From contig NC_017964.1 of the NCBI RefSeq assembly GCF_000219915.2, positions 2,046,001 to 2,110,000 on the forward strand: DNA of 64,000 nt. Reading direction: 5' to 3'. The DNA comes from Advenella kashmirensis WT001. Lineage in GTDB: Bacteria; Pseudomonadota; Gammaproteobacteria; Burkholderiales; Burkholderiaceae_B. The notes below the pieces were generated by a model. It was not told the DNA's origin and did no database searches. It saw only the letters and a program-made list of their open reading frames with translations. The position numbers and the translations under genes are program-made. Shown one piece after another: positions 59,399 to 64,000 of this stretch. Positions within the stretch are counted from its first letter, which is position 1. Each line of letters starts with the position of its first letter.

Positions 59399-60193
59399 TC
59401 AATCGAGCAACAGGGCATCGTCGGTGATCTGCTCTCCCCTGACTTTCTCGAACATTTGCAGCAGGTCGCTGACCGTCATATCCCGGCGCTGCTCGCCGGC
59501 CACATCCAGAACAACCTGCCCCTGGTGCAGCATGATGGTTCGTTCGCCGATCTCCAGCGCCTGCTTCATACTGTGCGTCACCATCATAGTAGTCAGTTTC
59601 TGTTCAGTCACGATCTTTTCTGTAAGATCCAGAACAAATTGCGCGGTCCGTGGATCGAGTGCGGCAGTATGTTCGTCCAGCAGCAATATTTTGCTGGGCT
59701 GCAGTGCCGCCATCAGCAGACTCACTGCCTGGCGCTGGCCGCCCGACAGCAGGCCGATACGGTCGGTCAGCCGTGATTCCAGTCCCAGCCCCAGGATGGT
59801 CAGTCGCTCCCGGAATAATTGTCGCAGATCACTGCGTAACGCCGGACGAAGGTCGCGTTGGCCGCCACGACAATAGGCCAGCGACATATTCTCTTCGATC
59901 GTCAGATCTTCACAGGTGCCAGCCATCGGGTCCTGAAACACCCGCGCCACATTGACTGCCCGCTGCCACACGCTTTTGCGGGTAACATTCTCGTTGTTAA
60001 TATGAATGGTACCCGAATCTACCATCAGCTCGCCCGACACCGCATTCAGGAAAGTTGACTTGCCGGCGCCATTGGAGCCGATCACCGTCACGAATTGCCC
60101 TTGCGGAATGTTCAGAGACAAGCCACGCAAGGCCCGGGTTTCAATGGGGGTACCGGCATTGAAGGTAATATGCAGATTTTGTGCGTTCAACAT
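59399..60193 (-). CDS. ABC transporter ATP-binding protein, TrpZ-like
   Basis: 264-residue cytoplasmic ATPase. Walker A VIGSNGAGKSTFLNAV, signature LLSGGQRQAVSLLMAAL, Walker B ILLLDEHTAALDPRT (His where Pro is usual), H-loop TMMVTHSMKQALEIGER. The DEHTAALDP form is typical of the TrpX/Y/Z and related uncharacterised importers. It starts one base after the permease stop. Third gene of the operon. Confidence 0.9.
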   Translation of the reverse strand: MLNAQNLHITFNAGTPIETRALRGLSLNIPQGQFVTVIGSNGAGKSTFLNAVSGELMVDSGTIHINNENVTRKSVWQRAVNVARVFQDPMAGTCEDLTIEENMSLAYCRGGQRDLRPALRSDLRQLFRERLTILGLGLESRLTDRIGLLSGGQRQAVSLLMAALQPSKILLLDEHTAALDPRTAQFVLDLTEKIVTEQKLTTMMVTHSMKQALEIGERTIMLHQGQVVLDVAGEQRRDMTVSDLLQMFEKVRGEQITDDALLLD

Positions 60194-60194
60194 A

Positions 60195-61081
60195 TCAGGC
60201 GCGTCCTTTGATTCGCAGGTTACGGCGAAGCTTGGGCAAAATCAGCGCAATGGCCACCAGCAGTGCAGTAATCAAGTTCAGATCCTGTGCCTTGAGGCCG
60301 ATAAAATCGCTGTTGAGCGCCAGTGCAATGAAAAAACGGTAAAGAATAGCCCCCACAATGACTGCCAGCGTGATAAATAGAAACCGCCGGGCAGGCAAAA
60401 TGCTTTCGCCCACGATGACCGCCGCCAGGCCGATCACAATGGTACCAATTCCCATGGAAATATCAGAACCACCCTGTGACTGGGCAAACAGTGCACCGCC
60501 AAGCCCCACCAGCGCATTGGACAATGCCATGCCGATAAGGACCATGCGGTCTGTAGAGATGCCTGGGACCGTGCCATTCGTAAATTTGAGCCGGTCGAGC
60601 GCATGGCCAGACCGATCGGTTGAAAAATAGGCGTCAAGCAGAATTTTGACGATAACAACAACAATGAAGAGCAACACCGGACGCCAGACAAAATCGTCGA
60701 GTGACGACGGTTGCGTGAGTGAAAAAACCGTGTCGCTGGTGATCAGCGGAATATTTGGGCCGCCCATAATGCGCAGGTTGATGGAGTACAGGGCCGTCAT
60801 CATCAAAATACTGGCCAGCAAGTCCATGATGCCCAGCTTGACGTTGAGCCAGCCGGTGATCATTCCGGCAAAGGCACAAGCGACCATCGCTGCCGCGCTG
60901 GCGACGAAGGATCATAACCGCTGCTGACCAGTAGCGCAGACACGGCACCGCCGGTGGCAAACGTACCATCGACCGTCAGATCGGGAAAGCGCAAGACGCG
61001 AAAGGAAATGAACACGCCCAGCGCGACCAGGCTGTAGATAAAACCCAGCTCCAGCGCACCAAGGGAAGAAAAAAGAGACAT
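60195..61081 (-). CDS. ABC transporter permease, TrpY-like (frame break near 60909)
   Basis: BPD_transp_2-type inner-membrane permease. First frame: LGALELGFIYSLVALGVFIS and RFPDLTVDGTFATGGAVSAL, then lost after SSGYDP. One missing base gives FVASAAAMVACAFAGMITGW, NVKLGIMDLLASILMMTALY and VGLGGALFAQSQGGSDISMG. Corrected length 295 residues. The LTVDGTF motif is diagnostic for permeases paired with ABC_sub_bind receptors. Confidence 0.9.
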
Positions 61082-61148
61082 GTTAAGAACTTATGATCAA
61101 ATAAAAAAGCCTGAGATGAGCCCAGGCCGGTAAAAAGGTGACAACAGG

Positions 61149-62119
61149 TTATTTCACAATCACTTTGGCGCTTTTGACAAAGTCTTCGCTCAATGTAACC
61201 CCTTGCTTTTGGGCCGCGCCCGGGTTAACGAACAGCTCCAGCGTGTTGCTGGTTTCAGACGCGATGCTGCCTGGCTTTTCGCCTTTCAGGATCCGCGCTA
61301 CGATTGTACCAGTCTGAATTCCCAGATTCTTGTAGTTGATACCCAGGGCAGCTATGGCGCCGCGTTTGACGCTATCTGTATCCGAAGCGACCAGCGGGAT
61401 TTTGGATTCATTGCCGACCTTGACCAGGGCTTCGTAGGCAGATACTACATTGTTATCGGTATTGGTATAGATCACGTCAACCTTGCCTGCCAGACTGCGC
61501 GCCGCCGAACCAACATCGACCGAGCGCGGTGCCGACGCTTCAACAAGCGTCATGCCAGACTTGGGCAGCAGTTCCTTCAGGCGCTTGACCACCACGCTGG
61601 AATTGGCTTCGCCCGGATTGTAGACAATGCCCACGCGTTTGGCCTCAGGCAATACCAGCTTGATCAATTCAATCTGCTTTTCCAGAACCAGAACATCGGA
61701 CACACCAGTCACGTTGGCACCCGAGGCGTCCATGGACTTGACCAACTGGGCGGCAACCGGATCAGTTACGGCGGAATACACGACCGGAATGGTCTTGGTT
61801 GCAGCCACTACCGCCTGCGCCGAAGGCGTGGCTATGGCTACGATGGCATCAGGCCTTTCGCCGATGAACTGGCGTGCAATCTGGGCAGCCGTCCCGGTAT
61901 TGCCCTGGGCACTTTGATATTTCCATTTCAGATTCTTGCCTTCTTCAAAGCCTTCTTTGGCCAGGCCTTCCTTGACTCCATCACGCACGGCATCCAGGCC
62001 GGGTGTTCAACAATGGATGTGACGGCAACAAACTTGTCTGCCGCCTGGGCTGCGCCCGCAAGCAGTGCGGTTGAAACCAGCGCAGCGGAAAGACAGAAGG
62101 TAAACGTGCCCTTGATCAT
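61149..62119 (-). CDS. ABC transporter substrate-binding protein, TrpX-like (frame break near 62000)
   Basis: Periplasmic receptor of the ABC_sub_bind family (PF04392 type). Signal peptide ends GAAQAADKF; FVAVTSIVEHP is then cut by one missing G, after which GLDAVRDGVKEGLAKEGFEE continues. Further motifs: YQSAQGNTGTAAQIARQFIG, PDAIVAIATPSAQAVVAATK, VVYSAVTDPVAAQLV, VGIVYNPGEANSSVVVK and DVIYTNTDNNVVSAYEAL. Corrected 323 residues. Relatives bind tryptophan or other aromatic amino acids; the ligand here is not shown by sequence. Confidence 0.9.
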
Positions 62120-62247
62120 AACAACTCCTGAATGACATGTTCTGAACTCGCGATTCTGTCACAGCAAACCGCTTTGTACCAGTGGTATTAACGAGAATAG
62201 GCGCTCCCGGCAATGCAAAGCAGGCGCATAGCCACGATTGGCGCCGC

Positions 62248-63030
62248 TTAGAAACTGATCAACTCGCCCGTCTTGCCGTTTTCCTGCAGCAGCGTGCGCA
62301 GCCAGCCCGTTGCCGGCAAGCGGTACAGGCTCTGTACCCGCCTGGCCCGCTGCTGCAGCTGCTCACGTGTTACCTGCAATGGCGGGCCGGTAAATGCAAT
62401 GACGATACGATTTCCATCAATTGTTTCGGGAAACAGGATTACGCGATCATCAAAGGCCCGCAGGATATTGCGCATATTCTTGCGAAAACTGCCGTGGTGG
62501 CCGAACAGGTTGATTGTGACCACCCCCAGGTCGGCGCACACTCGCCGACAGCCCCGGTAAAACTGATCAGATGAACATACCGGTCCCTGTGCGGTGTAAT
62601 CGTACAAATCCACCATGAGCGCGCCATAGCTGTTTTCATTGACTGGATCCAGGACCCAATCCTGCGCATCTTCATGCACCACACGGCATGAGGCCGTTTG
62701 CCGCAACTCAAAAGCCGACTCGCATATGGCGGTGACCTGGGGATTCCATTCGACAGTCACGACATCGCTATCGAAATGATGCTGGCAAAAACGCGTTAGC
62801 GACCCGGCCCCAAGGCCCAGAATACCGACGCCCCGATCCACCGGTGGCGCCAGAAACAACAGCCAGGCCATCATCTGCTGCGTATACTCGAACTCCAGCT
62901 TTTCGGGACGGTTCACCCGCATGGCGCCCTGAATCCATTCGCTATTGAAATGCAGGTAGCGCACACCCTGCGATTCGGAGATCATCGGCTCGTCATAGTC
63001 GGGGTGTGGTTCCCTTTTTTGGTGCTGCAT
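62248..63030 (-). CDS. Spermidine synthase-like methyltransferase-fold protein
   Basis: 260 residues with the Rossmann core of aminopropyltransferases: GVGILGLGAGSLTRFCQHHF (AdoMet loop), VVTVEWNPQVTAICESAFEL, and HEDAQDWVLD. The gatekeeping Asp-rich motif of true spermidine synthases (GGGDG, then catalytic Asp in D-x-x-D/S) is altered to GLGAG and MVDLYDYTAQGP, so polyamine synthesis is doubtful. The N-terminal beta domain is short. It starts six bases after the thiolase stop; the pairing is probably positional only. Confidence 0.82.
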   Translation of the reverse strand: MQHQKREPHPDYDEPMISESQGVRYLHFNSEWIQGAMRVNRPEKLEFEYTQQMMAWLLFLAPPVDRGVGILGLGAGSLTRFCQHHFDSDVVTVEWNPQVTAICESAFELRQTASCRVVHEDAQDWVLDPVNENSYGALMVDLYDYTAQGPVCSSDQFYRGCRRVCADLGVVTINLFGHHGSFRKNMRNILRAFDDRVILFPETIDGNRIVIAFTGPPLQVTREQLQQRARRVQSLYRLPATGWLRTLLQENGKTGELISF

Positions 63031-63036
63031 GCGTCA

Positions 63037-64000
63037 TCAGACCCGTTCGAAGATAGCGGCAATCCCCTGCCCGCCGCCGATGCACATCGTCACCAGCGCA
63101 TAGCGCCCGCCAACACGCTGCAGCTCGTGCAGCGCTTTTACGGTAATGATGGCCCCTGTTGCGCCGACCGGGTGGCCCAAACCGATGCCGCTGCCGTTGG
63201 GATTGACTTTGGCCGGATCCATGCCCAATTGCTGCGTGACTGCGCAAGCCTGGGCTGCAAACGCTTCGTTGGCCTCGATGACGTCCATATCTTCAATTTT
63301 CAGCCCGGCCTTAGCCAGGGCGTTGCGTGTTGCAGGAACAGGACCAATACCCATTAGACGAGGATCCACGCCGGCGTGGCCGTAGGCTACCAGACGGGCC
63401 AGCGGTTTCGCACCGCGTGCTTTGAGCATTTCACCATTCATAAGTACCAGCGCGGCGGCCCCGTCATTAATACCCGACGCATTACCGGCAGTGACCGTAC
63501 CGGCTTCCTTGACAAACACCGGTTTGAGGGCAGTCAGCCCCTCAAGAGTGATGTCGCGTCGCACGTGTTCGTCGGTATCAAATACGACATCGCCCTTGCG
63601 CGACTTCATCACCACCGGCACGATCTGGTCTTTGAAATAGCCCTGGTCAATGGCGTTGGCCGCGCGTTGATGGGACGCGACGGCCAGTTCGTCCTGTTGC
63701 TGACGGGACACACCATATTCTTTGGCCACATTTTCGGCCGTGACACCCATATGCATTTTTTCAAACGGATCGGACAGCGCGCCGGTCATCATGTCCTGCA
63801 TCACGCTGTCCCCCATTCTGGCGCCAAAACGGTGCGCCGGCGCAATATAAGGCGCGCGGCTCATGTTCTCGACACCGCCGGCGATTGCGATTTGGGCATC
63901 TCCGAGCAACAATGTCTGGGCAGCAGAAACGATGGCTTGCAGACCGGAACCGCATAGGCGGTTGACATTGAAAGCCGGCGTGCCCTGTGCGACACCGGCC
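63037..64000 (-). CDS. Acetyl-CoA acetyltransferase (thiolase), N-terminus outside window
   Basis: Condenses or cleaves acyl-CoA in acetoacetyl-CoA/PHB or beta-oxidation metabolism. Nucleophilic Cys in NVNRLCGSGLQAIV near the window edge; GGVENMSRAPYIAP, NASGINDGAAALVLM, catalytic His in VNPNGSGIGLGHPVGATGA, NEAFAAQACAVTQQLG, and second Cys in LVTMCIGGGQGIAAIFERV. All catalytic residues are present and the frame is intact to the window end. Roughly the first 70-80 residues are missing. Confidence 0.95.
   Translation of the reverse strand, partial: AGVAQGTPAFNVNRLCGSGLQAIVSAAQTLLLGDAQIAIAGGVENMSRAPYIAPAHRFGARMGDSVMQDMMTGALSDPFEKMHMGVTAENVAKEYGVSRQQQDELAVASHQRAANAIDQGYFKDQIVPVVMKSRKGDVVFDTDEHVRRDITLEGLTALKPVFVKEAGTVTAGNASGINDGAAALVLMNGEMLKARGAKPLARLVAYGHAGVDPRLMGIGPVPATRNALAKAGLKIEDMDVIEANEAFAAQACAVTQQLGMDPAKVNPNGSGIGLGHPVGATGAIITVKALHELQRVGGRYALVTMCIGGGQGIAAIFERV

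Noticed and set aside
62248..64000. A polyamine operon from the spermidine-synthase-like gene
   Set aside because: The aminopropyltransferase motifs are altered and the neighbour is a thiolase, with no decarboxylase or other polyamine gene.
1..64000. Mobile elements, prophage, CRISPR arrays, tRNA or rRNA genes
   Set aside because: I read both strands for transposases, integrases, regularly spaced repeats and tRNA-like structures and found none I could support; short tRNAs could still be missed without a dedicated search.

Overview
The window reads as a chromosome segment of a betaproteobacterium of the Alcaligenaceae (Bordetella/Achromobacter/Advenella type). The grounds are four Bug-family periplasmic receptors, which are expanded in that family, a PhaA/B-type fused Mrp antiporter subunit, RraA-like aldolases beside transport genes, and evenly moderate-to-high GC. 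An Advenella-like host is my guess, not something proven here. I saw no rRNA, tRNA, CRISPR array, prophage or insertion sequence.

Layout. 1-6.8 kb: end of glutamate dehydrogenase; a probable fluoride riboswitch with crcB; an rhtA-gpx-yfcG operon on the minus strand; a Bug receptor; a LysR regulator with a DMT exporter. 6.9-12.2 kb: a plus-strand hydroxy-acid cassette (RraA-like aldolase, D-2-hydroxyacid dehydrogenase, Bug receptor, FMN-dependent L-2-hydroxyacid dehydrogenase, M20 peptidase). 12.4-19 kb: a sugar or sugar-acid ABC importer with two permeases fused in one chain, an SMP-30 lactonase, and a divergent GntR regulator. 19-24.5 kb: AlkA-like glycosylase, a second RraA-like gene behind a 28-bp perfect palindrome, a LacI regulator, another Bug receptor and ArsB.

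24.6-29.3 kb holds the most unusual locus: a tightly coupled minus-strand operon of a sterol-desaturase-family hydroxylase, a fatty acid desaturase, a ketoacyl synthase III that seems fused to a haem-oxygenase-like di-iron domain, and a protein I cannot name. It looks like a pathway for a modified fatty-acid-derived product. 29.8-37.2 kb: GNAT, a tripartite RND pump and Ohr. 37.3-43.3 kb: LysR, M23 peptidase, a pair of small paralogous envelope proteins, Bug, SDR, and a sigma factor continuous with a membrane anti-sigma. 43.6-49.8 kb: the Mrp (Pha) Na+/H+ antiporter operon. 50-64 kb: ChrA, nitroreductase, PdxJ, a second RND tripartite pump, a TrpXYZ-like ABC importer, a spermidine-synthase-like protein and a thiolase.

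A caution covers the whole window. About 20 genes are broken by roughly 28 one-base frame breaks, most of them a lost G or C (sometimes A or T) in a short homopolymer run. Restoring one base each time rebuilds conserved motifs and gives gene lengths divisible by three, so I read most of these as sequence errors rather than real pseudogenes. Broken genes are given as full spans with the break position stated.
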